A stretch of 64,000 nt of DNA, taken from positions 248,001 through 312,000 of the forward strand of contig CAVSVP010000008.1 of assembly GCA_963731125.1 (NCBI GenBank), written 5' to 3'. The stretch's first letter is position 1, and every line of letters begins with the position of its first letter. Origin of the DNA: CAVSVP01 sp963731125 (lineage in GTDB: Bacteria; Pseudomonadota; Gammaproteobacteria; Competibacterales; Competibacteraceae). The translations under genes and the position numbers were made by a program. Positions 1 through 8,762 of this stretch are shown piece by piece. The notes under the pieces were generated by a model, which was given only the letters and a program-made list of their open reading frames with translations, was not told where the DNA came from and searched no databases.

Positions 1-78
1 GCCTTCCGCTCCAACTCACACCAAGCGTTTAAGTTAGAGACTTATTTCTTTATGGAAGATGCTTCGTCTGCAGATTGA
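1..78 (+). CDS. Possible 3' end of an unrecognised gene cut by the window edge
   Basis: Reading frame 1 is open from the first base to a TGA at 76-78, giving 25 codons that end in MEDASSAD. The product is not recognised and no family can be assigned from so short a tail. It could equally be a chance open frame. Bases 79-205, between it and the IS701 element, hold no gene I can see. Confidence 0.25.
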   Translation, partial: AFRSNSHQAFKLETYFFMEDASSAD

Positions 79-205
79 CCTTCGACGTGTTGCACATTCT
101 GTTCTGTATAGAGAATGAATGTGCACTTATGGAGTAACAATGATCTATATTAAAGTCATGCGACTATTTTTGCATCTCAGTGACAGCTTGAAAAACTAAA
201 CATTA

Positions 206-1761
206 TTACCTTGACAATGTCACATTACCCAACTGCCTAGTGAGTTTGTATCATAATGATTTTTTGTAGAAAAGCGATGATGACAAAAAAGAGTTGGGGT
301 GTCGGTGGGGTCTTGTGCCCGAAGCGATCCACACGTTGGGGCAGCGGCTGCATGAGTGTTGGGATCGCTACCGGAGCTGTTTCAAGACCCAAACCCGAGA
401 CGGCAGTGCTTATGCACGGCATTACCTGAGCGGGCTGCTGCGCATGGAGAAACACCGACACTATAGCGGAATAGGCCGCGAGACGGGTGTCGAAGGGCAA
501 AACCTGCAGCACTTCATGAGCCATTCTCCCTGGTCAGCCGAGGCGGTTTACCGGCAGGTACAAGAGGAAGTGAAAGCCACGCCGGAGCTGACCCGTGGCG
601 GGGTGTTGTTGGTAGACGAAAGCGCCGAGGAGAAGGCGAGCGATGCCAGTGCGGGAGCGGCCAAACAATATAACGGCCGGTGTGGCAAAGTCGAGACGAG
701 CCAAGTGGGGGTGTTGTTGAGTTATGTGAACCTCACGGTCGCATCGGGGTTTTGGACCTGGCTCACGGGCAAGCTGTTTCTGCCGGAAGCGTGGTTTGAG
801 GCCAGCTACCAGAAGCGGCGTCAGCGACTAGGCATTCCGGAGTCGCTGCGCTTCAAAACCAAGGTGGAATTGGCCTGGGACGGGATTGCCGAGGTTATCG
901 CGGGCGGTCTGGCGTTCGAGATCGTCGGCTTTGATAGCCTGTACGGACGCAGTGGCTGGCTGCGGGCCCAGGTGCGACAGGCAAACCGGCGGTATATGGC
1001 CGAGATACCGGCCGATACCGCGGTGTACCTGGAAAAGCCGACGCTCGGCCTGCCGGCACGCCACGGTAAGCGAGGAAGACAGCCGACACGGGTACAGGTG
1101 CTCGCGGGGGAACCGGTACGCGCGGATAGCCTACGTGAGGCCATGGACTGGCAGCAGCTTCAGGTTCGGGCAACCGAACGGGGTGAGCTGCAGGAACGCT
1201 TTGCCGCTCGCCGCGTCTGGACCGTCTATGACGGCCACGCCGTGGAAGAGTGGCTGGTGATGCGCGAAGAGGCCACCGACCGCGTCAGCTATGCGCTGTG
1301 TAATGCCGCCGCGGATACGCCGTTGGCACAACTGGCGTGGTGGAAGTGCCAGCGCTACTTCATCGAACGCGCCAACCAGGATGCGAAGTCCGAGCTGGGC
1401 TGGGATGAGTTGCAAGCACAGAAGTACCGCGCGTGGAACCATCATCTCGCCTTGACGGTGCTCGCGTCCTGGTTCATTGCCCAAACCCAAATTGACTGGG
1501 CACAGGCTCATCCGCGTGATCCGGCGTTGCTCAAAGAACTGGAAACGGATGTCCTACCGGCCCTGTCGGTGGCCAATGTCAGAGAGTTATTGCGCGCGGT
1601 CATGCCCCTGAAACGCTTGACCGAAGAACAAGCCACGGAGCGGGTTGTCGAGCATTTGCTCAATCGCACACGATCACGAAAAAGTAAGCTTAAAAAACAA
1701 CGGCTTGAGAAAAGAGCCCACACCGGCCCGACGTGAAGCTAATGTGACATTGTCAAGTTAC
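206..1761 (+). mobile_element. Complete IS701-family insertion sequence with terminal repeats and target duplication
   Basis: The element spans 210-1757 (1548 bp). Its ends are a perfect 18-bp inverted repeat: CTTGACAATGTCACATTA at 210-227 and the reverse complement at 1740-1757. A direct repeat TTAC flanks it at 206-209 and 1758-1761, as expected for the 4-bp target duplications of this family. The single transposase gene fills the element. Perfect ends, a matching duplication and an uninterrupted transposase suggest recent and possibly active transposition. It lies in intergenic DNA and splits no recognisable gene. Confidence 0.9.
294..1736 (+). CDS. IS701-family transposase
   Basis: DDE-type transposase of 480 residues that cuts and joins the ends of the surrounding IS element. 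Recognition rests on overall resemblance to IS701 transposases: an N-terminal region with HYLSGLL and GRETGVEGQNLQHFM, the block GGVLLVDESAEEKAS containing a candidate first catalytic Asp near residue 104, and the late block CQRYFIERANQDAKSELG with a candidate catalytic Glu. The TAG at 267-269 limits the 5' end. The earliest plausible start is TTG at 294, with GTG at 315 as an alternative, so the N-terminus is uncertain. The C-terminal tail is strongly basic. The reverse strand also shows long open frames, which are GC-driven shadows. Confidence 0.85.
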   Translation: MGCRWGLVPEAIHTLGQRLHECWDRYRSCFKTQTRDGSAYARHYLSGLLRMEKHRHYSGIGRETGVEGQNLQHFMSHSPWSAEAVYRQVQEEVKATPELTRGGVLLVDESAEEKASDASAGAAKQYNGRCGKVETSQVGVLLSYVNLTVASGFWTWLTGKLFLPEAWFEASYQKRRQRLGIPESLRFKTKVELAWDGIAEVIAGGLAFEIVGFDSLYGRSGWLRAQVRQANRRYMAEIPADTAVYLEKPTLGLPARHGKRGRQPTRVQVLAGEPVRADSLREAMDWQQLQVRATERGELQERFAARRVWTVYDGHAVEEWLVMREEATDRVSYALCNAAADTPLAQLAWWKCQRYFIERANQDAKSELGWDELQAQKYRAWNHHLALTVLASWFIAQTQIDWAQAHPRDPALLKELETDVLPALSVANVRELLRAVMPLKRLTEEQATERVVEHLLNRTRSRKSKLKKQRLEKRAHTGPT

Positions 1762-1875
1762 TATCAATAAATTTTTTAAATTCGACAGGTGATATCAGCA
1801 AAAAATGTCGCAGGGGTAATGGCGAAATATACTTTAAATTTACTTATGCGGTTGAAAAATAAATTAAATTTTACT

Positions 1876-1892
1876 TAGGTACGAAATTTGCC
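1876..1892 (+). promoter_or_regulatory. Candidate sigma-54 (-24/-12) promoter for the NtrC-type regulator
   Basis: The sequence TAGGTACG, four bases, then TTGC places GG at 1878-1879 and GC at 1890-1891, the exact 12-base offset sigma-54 requires. It departs from the consensus TGGCACG-N4-TTGCW at about three positions. Transcription would start near 1903, leaving a leader of about 100 bases before the regulator gene. A sigma-54 activator behind a sigma-54 promoter suggests autoregulation, which is inferred. Confidence 0.55.
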
Positions 1893-2000
1893 CAGAGAAA
1901 TATACAACTAAGGTGCATAGCCTGAATTTTAAAAACTAACGCTTTTAGCGCAATGAAGTAAGGAAAAGTGTAGATCCCATACTCTACGGAACCAGAAAGA

Positions 2001-3470
2001 ATGTCAGGAGTTGCTATGATAGCTGAACACTCCTCGGAACCACCAGTTTTATTCGTCGATGATGAACCACAGTTTTTGCGCAGCATGAGTCTCACGCTGC
2101 GTTCAGCAGGCATTAAACGGGTCTTGACGCTGGAAGACAGTCGCAAGGTCATGCCGCTGCTGGGAACCCAAAAAATCGGGGTTGTGGTGCTTGATCTCGC
2201 CATGCCCCACCTGTCGGGTCAGGCTTTGCTGGAGAAAATTGCTTTAGATTACCCGGATATTCCGGTCATTATTATTACCGCAACGAATGATTTGGAGACA
2301 GCCGTTGATTGCATGAGACAAGGAGCGTTTGACTACATCGTTAAGCCGGTAGATAAAAACCGCTTGATTGCCACAGTAACCCGGGCCCTAGAAATCCGTT
2401 CTTTGAAAGATGAAGTCTACTTTCTCAAAGAATGCATTTTACAAGAAACCCTTTGCCGCAAGGACGTTTTTGCCGAAATTTTGACTCAAAACCGGGCCAT
2501 GCATGCTATCTTCCGTTACGTAGAAGCGATCAGTCTCTCCCAGCAACCCGTGTTGATCACGGGAGAGACAGGCACCGGCAAGGAGCTTATTGCCAAGGCA
2601 ATTCATACCCTATCCAGGCCCGACGGCGAATACGTCGCGGTCAACGTAGCAGGGTTAGACGATAATGTTTTCTCAGACACCCTGTTTGGTCATAAAAAAG
2701 GAGCCTATACCGGTGCAGAACGATCTCGGGAGGGACTTATCGCTACCGCGGCAGGCGGTACCCTGTTTTTAGACGAGATAGGCGATCTCGGAGAGAGTTC
2801 TCAGGTTAAATTGTTGCGTCTACTGCAGGACGGTAAGTATTACCCTTTGGGTTCGGATCAACCCAGGAGCAGTAGTGCACGCGTTATTGTGGCGACCAAC
2901 TGCGATATTCTACAACTGGCGCGTCAAGGTAAATTTCGCAAAGATCTTTTTTACCGGCTGCGAGGTCATCATATTCATATACCACCCCTGCGCGAACGCA
3001 AAGACGATCTTCCCTTATTGGTTAACTATTTTCTGGAAAAATCGGCACAGGCTTTATATAAATCAACACCGACGCCTCCAGTGGCGCTTTACAGTTTGCT
3101 AAAAAATTATTCTTTTCCCGGCAATGTGCGTGAATTAGAAGCTATGATTCACGATGCAGTGACGCGCCATCAAGGCGGTATGCTATCGCTTAAGAGCTTT
3201 AAGGAAGCGATGGATTTTGAGCAGATTCCTAGTGAATCCGACAGTGAATACGACACCGAAATTGAATCTGCCGCGGAAGCGTTGAGTGAGCTGTTTCGGG
3301 ACCGATTACCGACGTTAAAAGAAGCAGAAAACTGTCTCATTGAAGAGGCAATGCGCCGTGCCGACGGTAATCAAGGCATTGCCGCTGGTATGTTAGGTCT
3401 AACACGCCAAGCCTTAAATAAGAGGCTAGTTCGAGACCGCAGGGAAAGCGCTGACATTTTTCCGAATTGA
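2001..3470 (+). CDS. NtrC-family sigma-54-dependent response regulator
   Basis: Cytoplasmic transcription activator of 489 residues with three domains. The receiver (about 15-130) has acidic residues D20/D21, phospho-acceptor D65 in VVVLDLAMPH and K115 in VKPVD. The AAA+ domain (about 165-395) has Walker A GETGTGKE at 188-195, the sigma-54-contacting loop GAYTGA at 234-239 (tyrosine for the usual phenylalanine), Walker B GGTLFLDEIGD and the arginine-finger block FRKDLFYRL. A Fis-type helix-turn-helix closes the protein. ATG at 2016 is an alternative start. No cognate kinase is adjacent; a cytoplasmic PAS histidine kinase lies 15 kb away. A matching -24/-12 promoter precedes the gene and another precedes the PilZ gene downstream, so both are likely in its regulon. 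The specific signal is unknown. Confidence 0.93.
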   Translation: MSGVAMIAEHSSEPPVLFVDDEPQFLRSMSLTLRSAGIKRVLTLEDSRKVMPLLGTQKIGVVVLDLAMPHLSGQALLEKIALDYPDIPVIIITATNDLETAVDCMRQGAFDYIVKPVDKNRLIATVTRALEIRSLKDEVYFLKECILQETLCRKDVFAEILTQNRAMHAIFRYVEAISLSQQPVLITGETGTGKELIAKAIHTLSRPDGEYVAVNVAGLDDNVFSDTLFGHKKGAYTGAERSREGLIATAAGGTLFLDEIGDLGESSQVKLLRLLQDGKYYPLGSDQPRSSSARVIVATNCDILQLARQGKFRKDLFYRLRGHHIHIPPLRERKDDLPLLVNYFLEKSAQALYKSTPTPPVALYSLLKNYSFPGNVRELEAMIHDAVTRHQGGMLSLKSFKEAMDFEQIPSESDSEYDTEIESAAEALSELFRDRLPTLKEAENCLIEEAMRRADGNQGIAAGMLGLTRQALNKRLVRDRRESADIFPN

Positions 3471-3846
3471 GTCAAATTTAGAAGTTAAGAAGGCGTTTTA
3501 TTAAAGAATCTAATTACGCTGGAAAAACGCTCTAGAATAAAACTAAAAATACCAATCCAACGCTAATTCTTAAATAGTAGCGATAGTTGGTTAGTTAATT
3601 ACCTTCCTGATTTTAACCTAGATTACCGCCTTCTTGTCACCTAGGGATAGGCTGATGACGGAAGGTGCGACTTATTGATCTGGACTATCCGGAACTCTCC
3701 ACTCCGCGGGGCTGCGAAAATTACTTAATGAAAACGCTTAACCCCAGTCGTGATAGAGACCTTAAAGCAACGACTGAAAAAGATTTAGCCGTTGCTTAAC
3801 AAATTTTATAGAACTGCAGAGCGCTGCAATTGCTGGAGAAGATAAA
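3471..3846 (+). other. Intergenic region with a stem-loop before the small hypothetical gene
   Basis: No gene is visible in these 376 bases. An inverted repeat lies at about 3762-3799: TTAAAGCAACGACT pairs with AGCCGTTGCTTAA with one mismatch and one bulge around an 11-base loop. It ends about 50 bases before the downstream start codon and is not followed by a T-run, so it could be a leader structure or operator rather than a terminator. I found no correctly spaced sigma-54 site here. Confidence 0.4.
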
Positions 3847-4137
3847 ATGTTCAACTCAGCTAATGATGTCAATGTTGCTATTCCGGTTTCTGATTTGAAT
3901 AAAAAGCGGAAAATGAATCAAATTGATTTTACAGGATTAATTAGTTTTTTAACGGCTGCGAATTCTAGCGAAAACCGTCAGGAAAGAGTGCAGTCGTTAC
4001 CAAGCGATCAGCTTTTTTGGAGTGAATGGGCACCCGACGAAACCTTTACAACTCCTGTGAAGAATGGTGGGGTAGAAAAGGATAAACAAAACAAAGCTAC
4101 GGAGCGACAAAAAGGTTTTTTTTGCGATTGGAGTTAA
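3847..4137 (+). CDS. Small hypothetical protein (96 aa)
   Basis: The ATG is preceded by GGAGAAGATAAA, a good ribosome-binding site, which is the main support for a real gene. The product is hydrophilic, with no membrane segment or signal peptide. It has a basic patch NKKRKMNQ near residue 20, an aromatic stretch LFWSEWAPDE near 57-66 and a Lys-rich tail ending FFCDWS. I do not recognise a family. It lies between the sigma-54 activator and the PilZ gene, in the same direction, so a role in that regulatory group is possible but only positional. Confidence 0.55.
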   Translation: MFNSANDVNVAIPVSDLNKKRKMNQIDFTGLISFLTAANSSENRQERVQSLPSDQLFWSEWAPDETFTTPVKNGGVEKDKQNKATERQKGFFCDWS

Positions 4138-4630
4138 GACACGTAAGAGGTTAACCTTCGTTTATTGAGAAAACTGATAATGATAATCTTGGATGGAGCA
4201 GTCGTTGAGTCTTTCATATCGGCGGGTCTAGGCTTCACTAAGGTTAACCTGAAGCGACTGGTGTTTTCTATTCAGTGAATTTTTACCATCACATTATTTA
4301 ATAATAAGTAGAAAATTTAGTCTTAAAACGGTTCTTCCCACTTATTTACCTCCCTTTAGCCGACTTCCCAGCCTGCTCAATTTATCTCGACAGCGAGATA
4401 GTGCATTAGTTTTTTAAACGGCCGTAATTAATCTGTACTTGATGAAGAGAGGTACGACAAAAGTTGCACTTCAGGCGACTGAAGCAGATCTGTAACAAAT
4501 TGTTAAAAAGTATCTTTTCGTCTTAAGAAAAGGGCTTATGGAAACATTCGTCGCAGCCTTAATTGGCTATCCTGATGAAAAAATACCATATTTTTTATTC
4601 AACTGTTTGAAATAATTATAATTTTATTAT
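4138..4630. other. Long leader/intergenic region with two identical 10-bp palindromes
   Basis: No coding frame is convincing here. The perfect palindrome AGGTTAACCT occurs at 4148-4157 and again at 4241-4250, 93 bases apart. The second is enclosed by GCTTCA and TGAAGC, and CAGTCG (4200-4205) pairs with CGACTG (4255-4260). This could be a pair of dimeric regulator sites or a structured 3' region of the small gene upstream. The remainder is AT-rich. Confidence 0.4.
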
Positions 4631-4647
4631 TTGGCATTTCTTTTGCA
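4631..4647 (+). promoter_or_regulatory. Strong candidate sigma-54 promoter for the PilZ gene
   Basis: TTGGCATT, four bases, then TTGCA. GG is at 4633-4634 and GC at 4645-4646 with exact spacing. Both core elements are conserved, with only the CG of the -24 box changed to TT. Transcription would start near 4658, about 170 bases before the PilZ start codon. The upstream palindromes at 4148 and 4241 lie where enhancer sites for an NtrC-type activator could sit. Confidence 0.7.
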
Positions 4648-4826
4648 TTATATTTTAAGAAAAACATTTCTTTGCAAAAGCAAGGTTGAAAAAAGTAAGG
4701 CTGAAGCGAAATGCCAAATGAATGAATTGATACAGACTAAGCGCTGTATCGGTTAATGCCACACCGTAGAGTGTCGGTATTATGTAAATGATAAAAGTTT
4801 AATGAGTGTAACTTAGGAGAAAACCC

Positions 4827-5333
4827 ATGATGATGCTAACGAAAGCCACCGTTCCAAAGCAGACAACTATAGCCCAAATGGGTAAAACGCGATTGACTAC
4901 GGATCGACAAATGATGAACATCTCCACCCTTCCAGTAACGATGCAACGTTCGCCAACATTATCTTCGCCCAGCGCTGCAGCAGCTTGGGAAGCTTTTGAG
5001 AGAGCCGGCAGCGGCATAGAACGGCGCTTCAGTAAACGTCGCCTTGAGACGGCCGTGGATGTTTTCCTATATCAAGGCGGCAACTGTATTGCTTCAGGAG
5101 CCATTCGTAATGTAGCCCTACACGGCGTTTTTATCGAAACGGATGTTCCCTTCGCCGAGGATAGCTTTGTGCAGCTTCGTTTTACCTTGGCAGATCAAAA
5201 GAATTCTTCTCACCGGATGTGGGGTAGGGTGGTTCATAACGCCGACAATGGCATAGGATTCCATGCTGATATCCTTCATCCTGAAACGTGTTCTGCCATG
5301 GCGGCCTTGTTGGATTATGCAGAACAGAGCTAG
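4827..5333 (+). CDS. PilZ-domain c-di-GMP-binding protein
   Basis: Soluble protein of 168 residues. An unstructured, Thr/Ser-rich first 60 residues is followed by a PilZ domain. The ligand signature is present: an RxxxR pair at R67/R71 within RRFSKRR, and the second motif NVALHG at 95-100, which fits the (D/N)x(S/A)xxG pattern with Ala in the third position. PilZ domains bind cyclic di-GMP and alter motility, polysaccharide or gene control; the partner here is unknown. AGGAG lies 8 bases before the first of several ATG codons (4827, 4830, 4836). The sigma-54 promoter at 4631 couples it to the activator at 2001. No cyclase or phosphodiesterase for c-di-GMP is in the window. Confidence 0.85.
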   Translation: MMMLTKATVPKQTTIAQMGKTRLTTDRQMMNISTLPVTMQRSPTLSSPSAAAAWEAFERAGSGIERRFSKRRLETAVDVFLYQGGNCIASGAIRNVALHGVFIETDVPFAEDSFVQLRFTLADQKNSSHRMWGRVVHNADNGIGFHADILHPETCSAMAALLDYAEQS

Positions 5334-5620
5334 GAGATTAGCGCTAGGGACAGCGCCTTGGTAGTGTCCTTTAATGCTGTGCTTTTTTAAGCGGAGGGTG
5401 GTTTGGATGTAATTTTTCCAACCTCTGTTTATGCTGTTGTAAAATTTACAAAACAAAACGATCGACTAAAGAACCACACACCAGTGCTGCCCTGGCTAAC
5501 GCTTTTCATCAATGTTATGGCGGTTCCGTTGTCGGTAAGGTGCCGGTGCAAGTCATATACGGTTCCACTGGTCTGCAGGTTGCAGGATGGGTAGCCGTAG
5601 AGTATTGACGGAGGTATGCC

Positions 5621-8107
5621 ATGAGCGGCTGGTTGCTGACCTATGACGGTTATGATCCCTTACAGGAAGGTCTTCGGGAAGCGCTGTGCACGCTGGGCAA
5701 CGGCTATTTTGCGACCCGCGGCGCAGCGTCCGAGACGGCGAATGATAAAGTGCATTATCCGGGTACCTACCTGGCCGGCGGTTATGATCGTCTAGTAACG
5801 GAGATTGCCGGCCGCGAAGTGGAAAACGAAGATTTAGTAAACCTGCCCAATTGGTTGCCACTCACCCTACGGGTTGAAGACGGCGACTGGTTTCATATTG
5901 ATCAGGCAGAGATTCTGGCTTACCGCCAGGAATTGGATCTCAGGCAGGGCCTACTGACCCGTAAAATCCGCTTTCGAGATCAGGAAGGCCGCACTACGCG
6001 CTGGTTGGAGCGCCGTTTTGTCAGCATGGCAGAGCAGCATATAGCCGGGTTGGCCGTGACATTGACGGCGGAAAACTGGTCAGGACAGTTGACCGTGCGC
6101 ACTGCTTTGGACGGCAGCGTAAGCAACGACGGGGTGGCGCGCTATCGCGATCTTAATAGCCACCATCTGGAAGCCCTAGGCACGGAACAGCCGGAAGAGG
6201 ACACCGTTTGCCTGCGTAGCCGCACCCGACAATCGCGCCTGGAGATCGCCGAGACGGCCCGTGTCCGGCTCTACCGGGAGACGGAAGCTATGGCTACAGA
6301 GCGGCAGACCGAGCGGCAGGACACCTGGATCAGCCAGGATATTGATGTTCACGTAATGCAAGGATGTCCGCTTGATATCGAAAAGATTGTCGCCTTCTAC
6401 ACGATAAAGGATGATGCGATCTCAGAACCCGCCCTGGAGGCAAAGCAAGCGCTCGGTCGGGCTGACCGTTTCGATACCATACTGGCAAAGCACCGTCTGG
6501 CCTGGGAGCACCTATGGCAAGAATGTGATATTGAACTGAGCGAGTGTCCTGAGGCCAATCAGAAACTGCGTGTTTACATTTTCCACTTACTACAGACCGT
6601 CTCACCGTATACGATCAACCTTGATATCGGGGTGCCCGCGCGCGGCTGGCATGGCGAGGCCTATCGGGGCCATATTTTTTGGGATGAATTGTTTATTTTT
6701 CCCTTTCTTAACCTGCGTCTTCCGGTACTGACCCGCGCGCTGTTGCGTTACCGCTATCGCCGTTTGCCGGCGGCGCGGCGACTGGCGCAGGCAGCCGGTT
6801 ATCCAGGCGCAGTTTATCCCTGGCAAAGCGGGAGCGACGGCCGCGAGGAAAGCCAAAAGTTGCATCTCAATCCCCAATCAGGCCGCTGGCTACCCGACAA
6901 CACCCATCGGCAGCGGCATATCAACGCCGCCGTTGCTTATAACGTCTGGCACTATTATCAGGTTACCGAAGACTACGAATTTTTGTATGACTATGGCGCC
7001 GAAATGCTGCTGGAGATCGCCAGATTCTGGGCCAGCCTGGTTACCTACAATGCCGCCTTTGACCGTTATGAGATCCGCGGCGTCATGGGCCCGGACGAAT
7101 ATCACACCGCCTATCCCGCTGCCGACCCCAAGGAGGAAGGAGGGCTTAATAATAATGCCTATACCAACGTGATGGTATCATGGGTACTTAGTCGCGCTCG
7201 TGATGTACTCTACCTGCTTCCTGGTGACCACTGTCGCAAGTTGGGTGAGCGCATTGGGCTTGATGCCGACGAGATTGAGCGCTGGGATGAGATCAGCCGT
7301 AAGCTGCGCGTTGTGTTTCACGACGATGGGATTATTAGCCAGTTTGAAGGTTATGGGGACCTGGAGGAATTCGACTGGGAAGGCTATCGCGAAAAATACG
7401 GCAATATCCAACGTCTGGACCGCATTCTGGAGGCCGATGGCGACACGCCAAATCGTTATAAGGCTTCTAAGCAGGCCGATGTCCTGATGCTATTCTATCT
7501 ATTTTCTGCAGATGAACTGGCCATCATTTTCGAGCGTCTGGGTTATCCGTTCGATAAAGATACCATCCCCAAAAACATCGACTATTATCTGCAGAGAACC
7601 TCCCATGGTTCGACGCTGAGTTGGGTAGTGCATGCCTGGGTTTTGGCTCGGGCAAATCGGCCGCGGGCATGGGTGCTGTTTAATCAGGCTTTAGATAGCG
7701 ATATTACCGACATTCAAGGCGGCACTACGCCGGAAGGCATCCACTTGGGCGCAATGGCGGGTAGCGTAGATCTGGTTCAGCGTTGTTTTATTGGTATCGA
7801 AACGCGCGCTGGTGTGCTGTACTTTAATCCCATTCTACCAAGGGAGCTCAAAGGTGTAAAAGTGCAGTTACGCTACCGCCGCCATCAATTGGATGTTGCG
7901 ATCGACCAGGACGGCCTTACGGTGAGTAGCCGGCAAGCCAAGGCTTCACCCATTATCGTTGCCTATCGGGGTCATTTCCGGGAGATGGTACCGGGCGATA
8001 GCTACACTTTCCGCCTGCTTAAACCGGAGGAAGCCGACCGCGACGAGAATCGCCGACTGTTACAGTCCGCTAAGGATTCCGCAGGCCAGCCTAGGGTGCG
8101 CCGATAA
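5621..8107 (+). CDS. Glycoside hydrolase family 65 disaccharide phosphorylase (maltose/trehalose/kojibiose type)
   Basis: Protein of 828 residues, near the normal GH65 length. The family splits alpha-linked glucose disaccharides with inorganic phosphate, releasing beta-glucose 1-phosphate. Visible family blocks are the N-terminal sandwich (GNGYFATRGA near 27), the barrel entry ARGWHGEAYRGHIFWDE near 343, the catalytic acid E493 in GVMGPDEYH, HGSTLS near 660 and GGTTPEGIHLGAMAGS near 705, then a C-terminal beta domain. The start is supported by GGAGG 7 bases upstream. Which disaccharide is used cannot be decided by eye. No beta-phosphoglucomutase or sugar transporter is adjacent, as is common in other GH65 loci. 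No signal peptide, so cytoplasmic. Confidence 0.9.
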   Translation: MSGWLLTYDGYDPLQEGLREALCTLGNGYFATRGAASETANDKVHYPGTYLAGGYDRLVTEIAGREVENEDLVNLPNWLPLTLRVEDGDWFHIDQAEILAYRQELDLRQGLLTRKIRFRDQEGRTTRWLERRFVSMAEQHIAGLAVTLTAENWSGQLTVRTALDGSVSNDGVARYRDLNSHHLEALGTEQPEEDTVCLRSRTRQSRLEIAETARVRLYRETEAMATERQTERQDTWISQDIDVHVMQGCPLDIEKIVAFYTIKDDAISEPALEAKQALGRADRFDTILAKHRLAWEHLWQECDIELSECPEANQKLRVYIFHLLQTVSPYTINLDIGVPARGWHGEAYRGHIFWDELFIFPFLNLRLPVLTRALLRYRYRRLPAARRLAQAAGYPGAVYPWQSGSDGREESQKLHLNPQSGRWLPDNTHRQRHINAAVAYNVWHYYQVTEDYEFLYDYGAEMLLEIARFWASLVTYNAAFDRYEIRGVMGPDEYHTAYPAADPKEEGGLNNNAYTNVMVSWVLSRARDVLYLLPGDHCRKLGERIGLDADEIERWDEISRKLRVVFHDDGIISQFEGYGDLEEFDWEGYREKYGNIQRLDRILEADGDTPNRYKASKQADVLMLFYLFSADELAIIFERLGYPFDKDTIPKNIDYYLQRTSHGSTLSWVVHAWVLARANRPRAWVLFNQALDSDITDIQGGTTPEGIHLGAMAGSVDLVQRCFIGIETRAGVLYFNPILPRELKGVKVQLRYRRHQLDVAIDQDGLTVSSRQAKASPIIVAYRGHFREMVPGDSYTFRLLKPEEADRDENRRLLQSAKDSAGQPRVRR

Positions 8108-8113
8108 ATAATT

Positions 8114-8166
8114 TTCTTCCGGTTAACGGAGTCGGCCAACGTCCGACTATGGAATAACCGTAAGAA
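8114..8166 (+). terminator. Two-tier hairpin after the GH65 gene
   Basis: An outer stem pairs TTCTTCCGGTTA (8114-8125) with TAACCGTAAGAA (8155-8166) with one mismatch. An inner stem pairs AGTCGG (8130-8135) with CCGACT (8143-8148). It starts 6 bases after the GH65 stop codon. There is no clear T-run, so it may be an RNA-stabilising or Rho-type end rather than a classical intrinsic terminator. Confidence 0.45.
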
Positions 8167-8472
8167 GAGGGTAACAATTCCTAATTTTTCAAAATTATTA
8201 GTTTGCCGTATACTTTCGCAAGCTAACTATAGGCGACAATGCCCAAAGGATGTACTATAAGCGCCTGAGTTCACGAAACGAAGACAGAGATTTTCGTGCA
8301 ACCCTAACCTAACAAAGGGCATACCGATCTGCTTGCTGTATTCGCGGTGGATGAGCTTGGCTGTTAGGCGGTTTATGAATCGGTCAATGGCTGGCCAATC
8401 GTTATCGAATAATTTGAGGGTTGGTTATTCGGTGATGCTTTCACGATCAACCTCATAAAAAATGAGCTTACT
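8167..8472 (+). other. Long upstream region of the RRM gene
   Basis: About 300 bases without a credible reading frame. It contains a TATACT hexamer near 8209 and a weak inverted repeat CCTAACA (8308-8314) / TGTTAGG (8362-8368). Long structured leaders are known for cold-induced RNA-binding protein genes, but nothing here proves such a leader. Confidence 0.25.
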
Positions 8473-8745
8473 ATGAATTTGTACGTTGGTAACTTATCCT
8501 ATAATGTCACTGAAGAGGAATTGAGAGAGCTTTTTTCAGAATATGGAAAAGTCTCGAGTGTCAGTTTAATCATGGATAAATTTTCGGGGAAATCGAAAGG
8601 CTTCGGCTTCGTCGAAATGTTAGATAATTCTGAAGCAGATAAAGCCATTAAGGCCTTAAATGAGAGTGCTTTCAAAGGGCGCAACATTAAGGTAAATCAG
8701 GCGAAGCCGCGAGGCGAACGGCCAGTTCGCAGAGCCAGGTATTGA
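8473..8745 (+). CDS. RRM-type RNA-binding protein (cold-shock Rbp-like)
   Basis: Single RNA recognition motif of 90 residues. RNP2 is LYVGNL at residues 3-8 and RNP1 is KGFGFVEM near 42-49, with the aromatic residues that stack on RNA in place. A short basic tail (KPRGERPVRRARY) follows, as in cyanobacterial and proteobacterial Rbp proteins that bind single-stranded RNA and are often cold-induced. The ribosome-binding site is weak. The gene stands alone, with a long upstream region and its own strong downstream hairpin, so it is probably monocistronic. Function in this organism is inferred from family only. Confidence 0.9.
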   Translation: MNLYVGNLSYNVTEEELRELFSEYGKVSSVSLIMDKFSGKSKGFGFVEMLDNSEADKAIKALNESAFKGRNIKVNQAKPRGERPVRRARY

Positions 8746-8762
8746 CACCTAACCATGGTTTT

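Noticed and set aside
821..1511. Several long reverse- and alternate-frame reading frames inside the IS701 transposase
   Set aside because: They lie wholly within a well-recognised gene and have no family motifs; GC-rich codon bias explains them.
5403..5608. Open frames between the PilZ and GH65 genes, including one reading AALANAF and VAGWVAVEY
   Set aside because: No start codon with a ribosome-binding site and no recognisable family; could be a remnant but evidence is too thin.
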